Part shown: one piece after another, positions 1-10,989 of the stretch
Numbering within the stretch: the first letter of the stretch is position 1
Layout: the number at the start of each line of letters is the position of its first letter
Origin: Gymnopilus junonius
Taxonomy: Eukaryota; Basidiomycota; Agaricomycetes; Agaricales; Galerinaceae
NCBI GenBank assembly: GCA_015501075.1
Contig: JADNYJ010000002.1
Location: 1,054,001 to 1,118,000, forward strand
Length of the DNA stretch: 64,000 bases
Direction: 5' to 3'
Program-made: the position numbers and the translations under genes
Notes under the pieces: generated by a model
Databases searched by the model: none
Told to the model about the DNA's origin: nothing
What the model saw: only the letters and a program-made list of their open reading frames with translations

Positions 1-1631
1 ACAGGAGGCAGCGTTGTGCTTGGATGAATAAGATTGTATATCCGCTCCAAAGGCAATAATTGAGCGGCGAAATGGATGCAAGCCGGCACTGCAGAGACCC
101 GAGAAATTGGTAGGATTCCACTGAGAACCTGTAACAATACATATGATTGATTTGTCAAGGCGGACATTAGAAAATCTAATAGACCTGCATTTCCATTGGC
201 ACATAATTTGGCATAACAAGCCCTGGGCAGTCGACCAGCCGAACATCATCAGTCCAAAATAGTGTCTGAAAGTGCTTTGTCTACAATGACTGAGCAATGA
301 AATGTATTGCGCATGATGCAACGAGACACACCTTTCCAGGGGTTTTAGAAGCTCGAACTTTCTGTGTACCAAAGAGAGCGTTGAGGAGAGATGATTTGCC
401 TACATTAGGCTGGCCTTGGAGTCAAGATAAGCGATGCACGGCGAATCCTCCGACTAGAAGACAAACCTATGAGACCAATTGTCAGATGGCTTGGTTCCTG
501 GATAGGACTGTTTCCATTTTGGCCGTCTCCTTCAGGTGACTTTGGTAGGGGAACTGCGGCCCCGCCAACGGCAATGCCAACCTTAGAACCTTTGGCTCGT
601 AAAAGACCGTCCCAATCGATATGCTTTTTTACGGAAGGGATCCAATCCTTCAGTCGATCTGGTTTACTTGCTACTCTCTGGGGCGGCTCCAGAAGCTCGG
701 AGTGAGCATCTTTAATAGCGTCGATAAGCGCTGCACGGAATTGGAGTGGGATGCAAGGTTCGTATTGCTTCCTGCCTGTATGATCGACCTGACCTTCCTT
801 TTCGGCGTAGGATTCTACCTGCACGACTCGTGAGCCTGGATGACGCCGTTTAATGTAGTCGAGCCAATGCTGCACGCGCACTGGACCCGATATATCGACT
901 TTCGTAAGGACAAGGATGACCTTTTGATCAGCGAGATAATTGGAGAGGGAAGGTGGATAGTGTAGAATGGGACAGCGTGAATCGAGTAGGAGAAGGATTA
1001 TCTGTGAGATCTCCGCGACGCGCCAGCTAGGATTAACCCGTCAGCAAGCCATCAACTTAGTCAAGAGCATCACTATATAACAAAAGGGGACGTACAATTG
1101 TCGCCATACCTCCAAGTTTCGCTCAAAATATGAAGGGGAGCGAGGCATTCCAGACCCAGCATCGTTATGGTGGGCCATATTTTGCCATTTCTCAAGAGCC
1201 TGATCTGTCTGGGCTATATATTTCCTGAAGAGACCTTCTTCATTGCGTTCGACCTCAAGTTTACTCATGTCATATCGCCACTTGGGTCTCCTGGGGCAGG
1301 AAAGGGGGTCAGTCTCACCGTCTTGGAGGAATTTTGGGGAGATCGCCTTCTCATCTGGAATAAGCCGCAGGAGAGGAAGGGTGGACGCAAGGTTTTTGGT
1401 CTGCTCCAAGAAATCTGGGGGCAATTTGATGAATGCAGATTGTAATTTCCTTGCAGATTCGATGGTACTGGATGCGCCGACTTGCTGGCCAGTTGGACCT
1501 ACTCGTGGTCTCCGATGGGTGGTCTTTTTGACAACATCTGAAGTAGGAACATCGCCACGCCTGATGGCGCGTTTCGATTGCTGGTCAGCCTTTTTCTGAC
1601 GAGTCGACGTTGGTTTTCGACGGGGAGGCAT
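1..1631 (-). CDS. GNL1: GNL1-type circularly permuted GTPase (3' end cut by window edge)
   Basis: Five exons are visible: 1631-1096, 1026-467, 414-332, 280-185 and 128 to beyond position 1, with GT-AG introns and continuous phase. The N-terminus is Lys/Arg-rich (MPPRRKPTSTRQKKADQQ), like the N-terminus of human GNL1. It is followed by the WRYDMSK and SYFERNLEVWRQ blocks typical of that family. The GTPase motifs appear in permuted order: G4 (TKVD) first, then G1 (QPNVGKSS), then G3 (DCPG). That order defines the YlqF/YawG class. Members of this class act in ribosome biogenesis or are predicted nuclear or cytosolic GTPases. The C-terminal tail is outside the window. The start ATG shares a 364 bp divergent upstream region with the methyltransferase gene. 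Family assignment is firm; the exact cellular role is inferred. Confidence 0.88.
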
Positions 1632-1995
1632 TCTTAGAACTGAAGTGGATGGAACTGGTAAAAAGTCGACATGGCTAAATCGGGCAGCGATGCGTCATGG
1701 CCCAGCAGGATATAACAGCTTTCGGATACTATGGGAGAAGATCAACTAGACAACGAGGACTGGCAGTTTGTACCCTTTGCTAAGAAGCGGGAGGTGAGAA
1801 TGAACATACGGTGGCGATGGGACAGTTTTGACCAGATTTGCACATGAGTACTAGCTGATGACAGTCCCTTCAGTTGCCCAATACAGTGACACAGTGGGTC
1901 ATGGCTTGATAAACACTCCAGCGTATGCTGCATCGCTTTGATGCATCTATCTTCTATCCCGTCAACTACAAGAGCCCAATTCTGGTCCTAGCTAA
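1632..1995. promoter_or_regulatory. Shared 5' region between GNL1 and the methyltransferase gene
   Basis: The stretch separates two divergent start codons and presumably holds both promoters. A possible extra first exon of the methyltransferase lies at 1731-1793: ATG plus 20 codons (MGEDQLDNEDWQFVPFAKK...) followed by GTGAGA. It could splice in phase to 2008. I see no clear TATA box. Confidence 0.4.
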
Positions 1996-4135
1996 ATGGT
2001 GCCAGGCCAGTCCTCATCACCAACCGCATCTCATTCACTTGCCACCCATCAATCCCCAACCAAGAGGCAGACAAGGCGGAGGGATTTTCAGTACAAGTAT
2101 GGGCGAAAACACCACGCATATGACTATGAAAAGGCACCCTATCCCCTGTCTTACGATAGACATGTATTGGAACTGTATGCAACTGCTTCATCCTTGCCTG
2201 GGAAACTGAACCAACTTGATGCACAGCGAATCACTTGATAATTGCCTCGCTCGACACCTCAGAGGATCCGTATCCTTTGCTGACTTTAAGGAGCACCCAA
2301 CGACAGTCTTGGACCTCGGCTGTGGGGTAGGTCCCCGTCTCTTTATTTGGCGATTAATGCATTAAGCATCAAACTTAGACTGGAACGTGGATCATTGATG
2401 CCGCTAAAGAGTGGCCTGAGTGCCACTTTGTATGTTTTTCCCTCTCGATATTCATCCTTAAAACGCCCAATACGACCTTCTTAGATTGGTTTCGACCTGG
2501 TAAATATCCAAATACCGCTAAAAATTTTGGAGCCCTCTACATCCAGCAGAATTGAATGGAAGCACGGAAATTTGTCAGTGGGTTACTATCTTTGTTTACT
2601 TTTCCCATAACAAATTTCGCAGTTTGACGACGAAGCTGCCCTTTGACGACGACGAATTTGATCATGTACATGTTCAATCCATAGCTACAGGCGTCCCCGA
2701 GAATAAGGTGTTTTCAAGAAACTATTATTCCAAAGGTTTTTTAACTAAACTCTGTTGCAGTGGGGCACTCTGTTGGATGTGAGCCCATAAGACTTTCGAT
2801 CGTCTTTCACACGAACTAAGGATGGACACAGGAAATCAGCAGGGTTTTACGACCTGGGGGCTCGGTCGAAGTTATAGAGGATGGTGAGATTAGGAATTGT
2901 TCAGTCCATACAGCATTGAGTTTCTCTAAAGCTTATTTAGACATCGTATTTCCTACTCTCCCTCGATGGTTTACGTCAGCCCTTCGAGCACCTCCTGTAC
3001 GGAACCAGTCCGTTAGATCCCCTGATGGTACCCTCCGCGAGTATCCCCCACCTTCGTCAATATCGAAAGAATTGTCCAATAAACACCCTCATGACCATGC
3101 TCTGCTTGAATCCCTTTACAAGTCTTTATTTGAGCACCGTTTCATAAACATGAAACCCTCCTGTAAGCGGTTTATATCCTCTGCGCCAATAGGCTGTTTG
3201 TTGACTTGAAAGAAGCCATGTTGCCTAGTTATTTCACCACGTACTTCAGGCAGGTCGCTCAGGGTCCTCCTCTTAGTTTCCCTATGCCGCCTTTAGCGCC
3301 ACTGCCACCCTTGCCGCCACAAATCATAACGTCATATATCATAGAGCCCACCTCGGAGTTTCTTGATTCTCGTGCATCCATTTCAAATACTTTCAACCGG
3401 CCTGTGTCTTTGTCTTTTTCTTCCTCAATTTCAACTGTGGCATCTTCTGTGACCACAAACCAGAAGCCGTCATATAGCTCTCGCCCTCGTACCGCGTCCG
3501 CTCCGCTGTCTTATAATGGCGAAGGCTCTCTTTCTTCTTTCGAATTTTCGAACGAGAGCTTGAATGTCGACCACCCTGTGTCACCCTCGAAAGGCTTCGT
3601 GCTTGATACTACTCTGACTGAAAGGGAAATTATTTCACCTTCGCGCTCGCTATTCCAGATTGAGCAACTTAAAAATCTGAGTGAGCGATCCATAGCGATG
3701 CATTTGTACCGCAATTATCAAGCTGTATTGGCTTGCCAAGAAGCTATGTGGGAAGAACTCAAAGACAGAATTCGAAACAGGGGAGAAGAACTGCTGCCAT
3801 TCGGATGGGATGACGACGAGGAATTAGAAGAATTACAGAGTCGAAAGAAATTTGAAAGGCTGCTGGAGCGGTATAGATCGTGAGTTTTAAGCTATGATCC
3901 CAACCGTTGACGCTGACCATGCCATTTCAGTGACATGCAAATTCGTATATCACTTTGGTGCTCCCTGAGTGATTTAGGATGGCCTTTGCCTGCTCGCGAG
4001 CCATTATCTAAAGCAGAACTCATCGAAGAAGAAAGAATGCGAGAAAATATGATTGAAGCCAGGAAGCAAGCGACACAGGAAGAATTCGACATTCCATGTC
4101 GCACAGTAAGAGTAATTGTTGGATACAATTTCTGA
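1996..4135 (+). CDS. SAM-dependent methyltransferase domain protein
   Basis: Ten exons keep phase throughout: 1996-2174, 2227-2326, 2379-2429, 2485-2573, 2623-2707, 2761-2778, 2832-2883, 2941-3162, 3216-3879 and 3931-4135, giving about 554 residues. The class I methyltransferase fold is visible. Motif I is VLDLGCGTGTW, split by an intron after GCG. It is followed by FIGFDLVNIQ, the acidic LPFDDDEFDHVH stretch, and the VLRPGGSVEVIED strand. The middle is Ser/Pro-rich and disordered, and the C-terminal third is charged and helical (EEERMRENMIEARKQA). Exon 6 is only 18 nt (WGTLLD). The layout resembles the fungal LaeA/TAM-like methyltransferases of unknown substrate. The start at 1996 is the first in-frame ATG of this exon, but an upstream exon at 1731-1793 is possible. 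Confidence 0.8.
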
Positions 4136-4357
4136 GCATTCCGAAGCTCTTTGGCGAACCCAGCCTTTGGACTTTTTTTCTAGACAGTGACTGAGTACTT
4201 TTCTTGTAGCCTATAGCTTCAGTGTACCAAATACCAAATACTTTAGTAACGATTCAACGAGTTGTATTTATAGCCTGATGATTCGATGTGCCTCTGTTTT
4301 GAGCGTTGTTTGTATGATGTTTGGCCCATACTTTTTTAATTGACTGCCCTGCTCAGG

Positions 4358-7300
4358 ATGCCGTCCCAAATGGCGGCGTCGACTTCCAAGCGCGATACAT
4401 CTGATGTCCACAATCTAAAACCTACGTCTAAGCCCAAGCAGAACAAAGGAAAGGGTAAAGAAAACAAATTCGGGTCGACCTCAACACCAACAACCACTGG
4501 AGAATCATGGCCGAGTTGTTGGGAAGATAGTACACCGTGGAATTGGACATGCTTTACAGATCCTTCTTCTAGTCGAATCGAGCCGATTTTTACGAGAGAC
4601 GGAAAGTGAGCCTTTCGGATGCATGCTATTGATTTTATCTGGCCGTCTCACCTTTTACCAGCTACTTTTTCTCTCTTGTGGGCTCGTCGGTCAAAATACA
4701 TTCTACTACCACAGGGTTGGTAGTCTCAACGCTTTCGGCGCCTCCGTTGGCAGATGCGAATGCTCATACGGACATTTTAACTTCTGCTGCCATCAATCCA
4801 CAAAACGCATTCCAGTTGATTACTGCATCGTTGGACGGGAGGCTCTTGATTTGGGATTATGCGAATGCTACGCTCCTCCAGACGATTGAGGTGGGACAAC
4901 CGATACGTTGCATGTGTCTCCATGAGCAGTTAAAGGGATATGTCTTCATTGCGGCGTCCAAATCCAGACAGAAAGTGAACCCAAATGGTGAGTTTTGTCA
5001 ATATGTAGTGTCTGTTATTTTGGAAGGCAAACTCAACATTGTTTTCTTAATATTTAAGATAACAATGCGGTCATTCTGAAAATTTCTCTCAAGCATTCTG
5101 GTAAATCCAACCAGCCGGCCGAAATTGTGCCTGTGGGCAAAACTCGTTTCCCGACTGGTTTAGCGATTTCTCCAAACGGTGCATGGCTGATTGCGACCGC
5201 TGGACATAAAGTTTATGTTGCTAAAATGGCGTCGTTATCATCTGGTTTCACGAAGTATGTTTCTCCCGAACGTCTGACTTGCGTGGCATTCCACCCCTTG
5301 GAGGAATATTTTGCGACTGGAGACGAAAAGGGCGTCATTCGGCTTTGGTACTGCCTGAATGATAATTTGGCTGTCAATGTTCGCGGGGTCGAAAAGCGAA
5401 CGCAAACAAGATCATTACATTGGCATGCTCACGCTGTGTCATCCGTGAAGTTCACGTCTAATGGCGCTTACCTTTTGAGTGGGGGAGAAGAATCTGTCCT
5501 AGTCATCTGGCAATTGTATACCGGCAAAAAGGAATTTGTGCCACGACTTGGCGCGCCTATCAGCACAATTTCCATCTCTAGATCAAACCACGGCGAAGTG
5601 GAATACTTAATTGGCCTTGCAGATGCTACCTACACGTTTATCAGTTCGTCTAGTCTCAAAGTCACAAGAAGTTACTCCCGAATCAAGATTGGTACGTGAA
5701 GAAAAAAAAATCAATATTATGATGTTTATATACACATCCAGATCCGTCATTGTCGCAAGACTCGACTTCGACGCCAAAGCACGATGCACCCATAGCTGTA
5801 CAACACCGTAACTCGACTCTCATATTACCGTCTTCACATGCATCCTCCCTCCAGATGTACTCTCTATCCAACTCTTCGATTATCTCTGAGTTAGAGGTCT
5901 CGCCTTCTAACCGTATATCTCGGAGAGACGATAAGCCCATAATTCCTGCCATCGTGGAAAAGGTCGTGGTATCTGAATCCGGTCAATGGATGGCTACTGT
6001 CGATGCTCGAGAGGGCGATTCCGCATTCCGTTCCGAGGTGTATCTGAAAATCTGGTTTTGGGATACCAGACAAGACAATTGGGTGTTAAATACTCGGATC
6101 GATCGACCGCACGGAAATGACAAAGTGGTCGATATCTGCTTCAATCCAAGCGTTATGGATCCCAAAACTGCGTATTTAATAACAACAGGCGGAGACGGTC
6201 GCATTAAGCTATGGAAACTTGCACATTATCGTACAGGTCGGGGAGAAAGCTGTAAGTTTCTCGGTTATGGAATGCCACTGGAAGCCTTAAAATATTCCGG
6301 TTTTAGATTCATGGGTCTCATACTTGACCCTCACCTTTCGTGCGGAAAGTCCAGGTTCCATCTCGTGGTCCCCCGATGCATCCCTCTTTGCGGTATCAGT
6401 GGGACCTCATATTGTCCTGTACAACCCTACATCAGGGGTTTTACGTCAAACGTTAACAGCGCCCCAATTCCAGAAGATTGCGTCCGTTCATTTTGTCGGT
6501 TCTATTGGTCGATATCTCTTAGCCGCAGGTCCAAAGTCTCTTTATGTATGGGACCTCATCAGAAACTCAGGTGAGCTTTGGTACCAGGACTGCTCACTAT
6601 CTACCTTACAGTCTATTTGGCAGTTTCTTGGCAAAGCAATACGCCTTTCTGGATCAAAAAAATTGTCCCTCATCAGATGGATGCCACGTTTGCTGTGTTT
6701 CATTCACTGGGTTTGAATCAAGATAGTGAGGAGTCTCTCACGAAAGTCGCTGTATTTCGCGTGTCCTCCAGCATTCCGATATTGGTTCGCCATGTCCCAT
6801 TTGGCCTTCGGAATGTAGTCTGGGCTCCCTTCCATAATCATCCCGGCTACAACCTTTTTGGCGTCACTGATACCTGGAGGGTGGTGATGATAGGAGATTC
6901 TGAACCGAAATTCAATAATGAGAACCTTACTGCTGCAAGAGGAATGAATTTCGATACTCAAGCTCCCAGGAAAACACTTTTTCATGACATTTTTGGTGCA
7001 GCAGCTTTTGCCAGTCTCTCCACGGAGTCTATACATCTCCCACATCCTCAAGGAATGGAAAAAGGCAATCACGAGTTCTTCAGTGATGCTGTGTACATGT
7101 CGCCTTCGCTTGATGTACTTTTTGACGCTGTTGCGAAAACAGTCTTGACGAGTCGACCACCGGAGCCAATCTGCTCTATGGAAGATCCTGGCGATCTGAT
7201 CGAGGAAGATTCTGAGGTAGATCACGAAGCGGACATTTTTAAGCATCGTGCGCCGCGTACACCGATTTCAGGCGAAATGGATATCTTCACTAAGCTATTT

Positions 7301-7578
7301 AGGGCACATTCCTTGATAGGTCTGTTTCTCTCTTACTTTATCATTGCCTCAGCTGATTTCTTGAAGATGTCACATGGCCTGCGAAGGCAAACCCGAAATT
7401 GAATGGTATCCACGTAAAAGAGATCCAGACATCGTCCCGTCGACATAAGACAGAGGAACTACGGTTTGCAAAAGCACCGACGACACGGGGCAAGTTGGAC
7501 CTTGGTAATCTCGCTACGGATGAATTTTCTTCACCAACCTCTCTTGTTAATGGAAAAAAGAGGAAAAACGATAGTTGA
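4358..7578 (+). CDS. UTP17: U3 snoRNP WD-repeat protein Utp17/Nan1 (WDR75)
   Basis: Seven exons join in phase: 4358-4605, 4662-4987, 5059-5691, 5742-6251, 6307-6570, 6612-7319 and 7367-7578 (966 residues). After a short Lys-rich N-terminal tail come many WD-type blades, for example ASLDGRLLIWDY, CVAFHPLEEYFATGDEKG with IRLWYCL, LLSGGEESVLVIWQL, and TTGGDGRIKLWKL. The tandem beta-propeller plan, the length and the basic C-terminus (NGKKRKNDS) fit Utp17/WDR75. That protein is part of the t-UTP subcomplex that binds nascent pre-rRNA and supports rDNA transcription in the nucleolus. The gene follows the methyltransferase head-to-tail after 222 bp. The WD-repeat assignment is certain; the Utp17 orthology is likely but rests on recalled family features. 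Confidence 0.75.
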
Positions 7579-7670
7579 GGCTGGCGCTATGTGTCGGTAA
7601 TACTGGAGTAGAACCCGGATCACATGTTAATATTCAAGTTATTACATTGTATCTGAAGGATATAGTTCGG

Positions 7671-9416
7671 CTAAGGTATTAGTTCACATTCCTCGGAAGG
7701 TTTCTGGGGGTACGGCAATCTCTCCAAGGTAACACCCATTCCCTGCAGGGCATCGTACAGGTTGTCTACCTGTTCTTGCGCAAAACCACTGACTGACTCA
7801 TCACCTGTGAAAACCTTTAGCAAAGGGGATCCTGACTTCGCGCGTGAGTCAACCCAGCGTGGAATATAGGTTAGTTCTGGGCTCGTGGCTGGAGAGAGAT
7901 AACGGTATTCAAGGTATGATAATTCTGGACAAATTGGATTTGAGTGATGAAGAGCCGGGCGCAGTGTATTGGCATCATATAAGAGAAGATTGAAGAATTC
8001 TTTGGGCATGTTGACAACTCGGAGGTATCTGAGGTGCGGCATGGATTTCAACCACTTTATTATTGAAGGTTGTGCCTCTGGGACGATGACCTCCAGTGAG
8101 GAATGCAGCGTAAGGGTCTTAACAAACGGTGTTTTCCCCAGTAATTGATCAAAGAGGTTCGATGGATCATGACCAGCCAAGTACATCAATTGTAGATCCA
8201 GAACGTTCGGTACCGTAAAAAGGGTGCAAAGATATGTGCCGTAATCTATGCTAAAGTCACCCAAGACAAGGTGCTTTAGATGAGGAAGCGGGATGGGCGC
8301 TAGATTAGTAACTGGCAGTGTATAGGGCATCCCTTCCCATCCTGGTCCAGCTCCATCCAATAGCAACTTTTCCAGAGAAGGACATTGCTGTAACATATCT
8401 CGAAAACGTTTCAGAGAGGGAACCTTGTCAAGTGGCATCCGACGCATATCGAGGGCCTTTAAATTGGCAAAAACTGACTTTTCCCAATCTAAATGAACCC
8501 CATTGGTCGTTATATGTCGAAGAGATGGAAGATATGCACCCCCGAAGAGCGCCATTGGCCGAATAAAGGAGCTTGGTTGATATCCCGATCCCAGTTGGAG
8601 GTACATAGCACCGGCTCGGTGAATTTCGAAGTGTTCAAGTATCATGGGTATCCCTTTTTTGCCAACTCGTAGGAGGGAATGGATAAAGCAGAACGCAGGG
8701 TCCCACTCTTGAACGACTATCACCAGGACCCTAATATTTGACAATTTACGAAATAGTCGAGTAATCAAGTCTGTTGTCGTTTGCAGTGTGAGCGGTTCTT
8801 CTGGAGAGTCGTTGATTCTGATGTCTAAAGCCGAGTTTCCAGCTCGCTCGATATATTCCCAAGCTTGTTCGTACTGTGAAAACTTGGTGAACCAGACGGC
8901 ATTCCACAGGGTGACATTTTCCAACGCAACGATTCGCCAACGGTGACATACCGATGTGAGTGCGGTCCTCCATTGAACGCCTGTCTTAGTACTGGGAGCT
9001 GTCCACACAACAAGATGAAAGATGTTTTCCAGTATTTGATGCGGCAAGTCGTTGATCCTGAATATGCGACCGTTACGCGTCCTGTTGTCGAATCGTGCAA
9101 GGAATAAGGTGTGCTCGAGTTGGAGATCTCTTCGAGGGTGCAAACGTTGTTGTATAGCCTCAAGTCTGCGTATTGAAACAATCCGCTCTCGACACTGTAA
9201 TCGTTCAGCTTGGATTTCTGCATCCGAAAATGGGTGAGGTGTCCAATCCTTTATTATCAACCCCACAAACTGATCTGACAACGTATGGTAATATTGCATG
9301 GTAGGGTTTGCGGGAGGGATCAATTGATTTAGCTGCATTATTGCCAAACGGGACGAAGGAGCGAACACCGCTAGAAGTGCTCTAGTTTCGAGATTTTGCT
9401 GATGGGTTCCGGACAT
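7671..9416 (-). CDS. F-box protein with LRR-like C-terminal region
   Basis: This is a single uninterrupted reading frame of 581 codons. A coiled, charged N-terminus (about residues 65-105) precedes an F-box at about residues 120-175 (INDLPHQILENIF, then SVCHRWRIVALENVTLW). The remainder shows irregular leucine-rich strands (SLRHITTNGVHL, LKALDMRRM, LKHLVLGDFSID, LRYLRVVNMP) that form a substrate-recognition surface in related proteins. Such proteins recruit targets to SCF ubiquitin ligases through Skp1. Large families of intron-poor F-box proteins of this size are typical of Agaricomycetes and evolve quickly, so no specific target can be named. It is convergent with Utp17 (92 bp apart). Confidence 0.85.
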   Translation of the reverse strand: MSGTHQQNLETRALLAVFAPSSRLAIMQLNQLIPPANPTMQYYHTLSDQFVGLIIKDWTPHPFSDAEIQAERLQCRERIVSIRRLEAIQQRLHPRRDLQLEHTLFLARFDNRTRNGRIFRINDLPHQILENIFHLVVWTAPSTKTGVQWRTALTSVCHRWRIVALENVTLWNAVWFTKFSQYEQAWEYIERAGNSALDIRINDSPEEPLTLQTTTDLITRLFRKLSNIRVLVIVVQEWDPAFCFIHSLLRVGKKGIPMILEHFEIHRAGAMYLQLGSGYQPSSFIRPMALFGGAYLPSLRHITTNGVHLDWEKSVFANLKALDMRRMPLDKVPSLKRFRDMLQQCPSLEKLLLDGAGPGWEGMPYTLPVTNLAPIPLPHLKHLVLGDFSIDYGTYLCTLFTVPNVLDLQLMYLAGHDPSNLFDQLLGKTPFVKTLTLHSSLEVIVPEAQPSIIKWLKSMPHLRYLRVVNMPKEFFNLLLYDANTLRPALHHSNPICPELSYLEYRYLSPATSPELTYIPRWVDSRAKSGSPLLKVFTGDESVSGFAQEQVDNLYDALQGMGVTLERLPYPQKPSEECELIP

Positions 9417-10989
9417 CTTGGATGATCTAAAGATAAGCTAGTGAGTCCCTTAAGAATATAGGGTGGCATACGCTTGAGAGTCGTTTGAGAGGAAGACGAT
9501 GATGGATAGAGCAGGACCGTTCTGCAAAGCCAAATGATCTGCAGGTTTTATATGCGGAGTGAAGCGACGGGAACAAAGGTAGAGAACAATGTAGATCTGA
9601 TCCTGGAAACGAGTATGGTGTGGTCGTAATTGATTACGTGCGCCACGGTCCTGCTTTCCGATGTCAATGCGTAAAAAATTTCCATATATGAACTACGCCC
9701 ACAAACCCAAAGTATACAATGAATTTTGAGTAGCATAATTCACAGCGGAAAGAGGTACCAAATCCTCGATGTCGGCGAGGTAATTATTGATTTGGAGAGC
9801 CAGAATGTGAATGGTTCATGGCAGAAGAAAGCGAAATAAAGGTGTAATGCTGTTTTTTGGCTCCCTACTGAGGCAAAACAGGGCCGGCCACCGCACAGTA
9901 GCAGCGGTTGAGAGAAGTCATGGAGAATTAAACCTTTCTGAAGACTAGATTTCGCCTAGTAAAGGATAGAGGAAGGGGAATATACCATATGAGCCTTGGG
10001 ACAAAGTATTAGACCCGAAAAGTTCAACTTTAACCCTCTTTTTAGAGAGTTGCGACCATAAACAAGGTCATCCAGTTAAGTACTGGAGATATAAGCGCCC
10101 CAGAGTCCAGTTGGAAGGTCAGGAGGGCCCCTGCAGAGCACTGCATATTTCAGGACAGTCATGGTACAGATTCAACCAACTGCAGCACGATCCAGAAGTC
10201 GAAGCCAACCAAGTGTTACAAGGATTCTTGATTCTCACCAGTAGTGAAATTGGTGGAACAAGGGACGAAAGTATCAAAGAGTATTGCCGAAAGCTCTATC
10301 GTTGAGTCTAATTCCATAGTCGATGGTTTAGGTTGAACGACACACTTACTCCCTTGTTACACTTCACAAATCACATTATTCAGGCAAGTCCCCATTTGGA
10401 TATCCGGAACAACACCGTAAGTAAGACCGGAAAGCCTATAGCAAACCTATAGTGTCTACATACGATGGGTGCCAGCTTAGAGTGGCCATCGAACCTTAAA
10501 GCAGAGAGAAGTTGTATTTAAATTGTCTACGGTAAATATCGCTAGTACCGGCACCACAGTTGATTAAATTCTATGCCATGTAATTACAAGTCACTGCTGT
10601 TGACTGGTTAAGGTATACAAGACCCCGACCTTGCTTCGCTTCGGCCAAAAAGCAGGTCCAAGTGTACTGAGAGGAACAAAAAGATGGACCGAAAAAGGGG
10701 GAAGAGCAAACACATGTACACGAATTCGCAGCATCTGCTTAAGAGACAATATAACTTGTGAGTCCCCTTATCATTCGCGAGAATTTGGTGATCGCTCCCA
10801 AACATCACAAACTTAGGAAGCGTTTGGGAAGTGTCAACAAGTGGCTGTGTGGCCTTTTCTACTTGCACAATACTATCTTATACTATTACAACAGGGCACA
10901 ATATACAACTTACACATCAAGAATATACTAATGATACATATGCAATCTGACATCACGCCTTGCTCGTTATAGTACGCCTGGGTGTCAAC
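9417..10989. other. 1.6 kb gene-free interval
   Basis: The interval lies between the F-box gene (its 5' side) and the 3' end of the PB1 gene. The only reading frames are short (up to about 86 codons) and lack splice-compatible continuations or recognisable domains. A short duplicated CCTATAG motif occurs near 10433-10450. I see no tRNA-like B box and no transposon coding sequence. Confidence 0.5.

Noticed and set aside
405..881. Separate minus-strand gene at 405-881
   Set aside because: It is exon 2 of the GNL1-type GTPase plus read-through into the intron at 466-415; the permuted GTPase motifs continue across the splice sites.
3163..3192. 30 nt intron (GTAAGC...ATAG) in the methyltransferase
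   Set aside because: It is too short, and its use leads to an immediate stop; the later acceptor at 3215 keeps the frame.
3206..3883. Independent gene starting near 3206
   Set aside because: It continues the methyltransferase after a 55 nt intron (3163-3215), which restores RFINMKPS-SMLPSYFT in phase.
10440..10500. tRNA-like stretch with GGTGCC... and ...ATCGAACC
   Set aside because: It cannot fold into a cloverleaf and has no proper A and B boxes at the right spacing.
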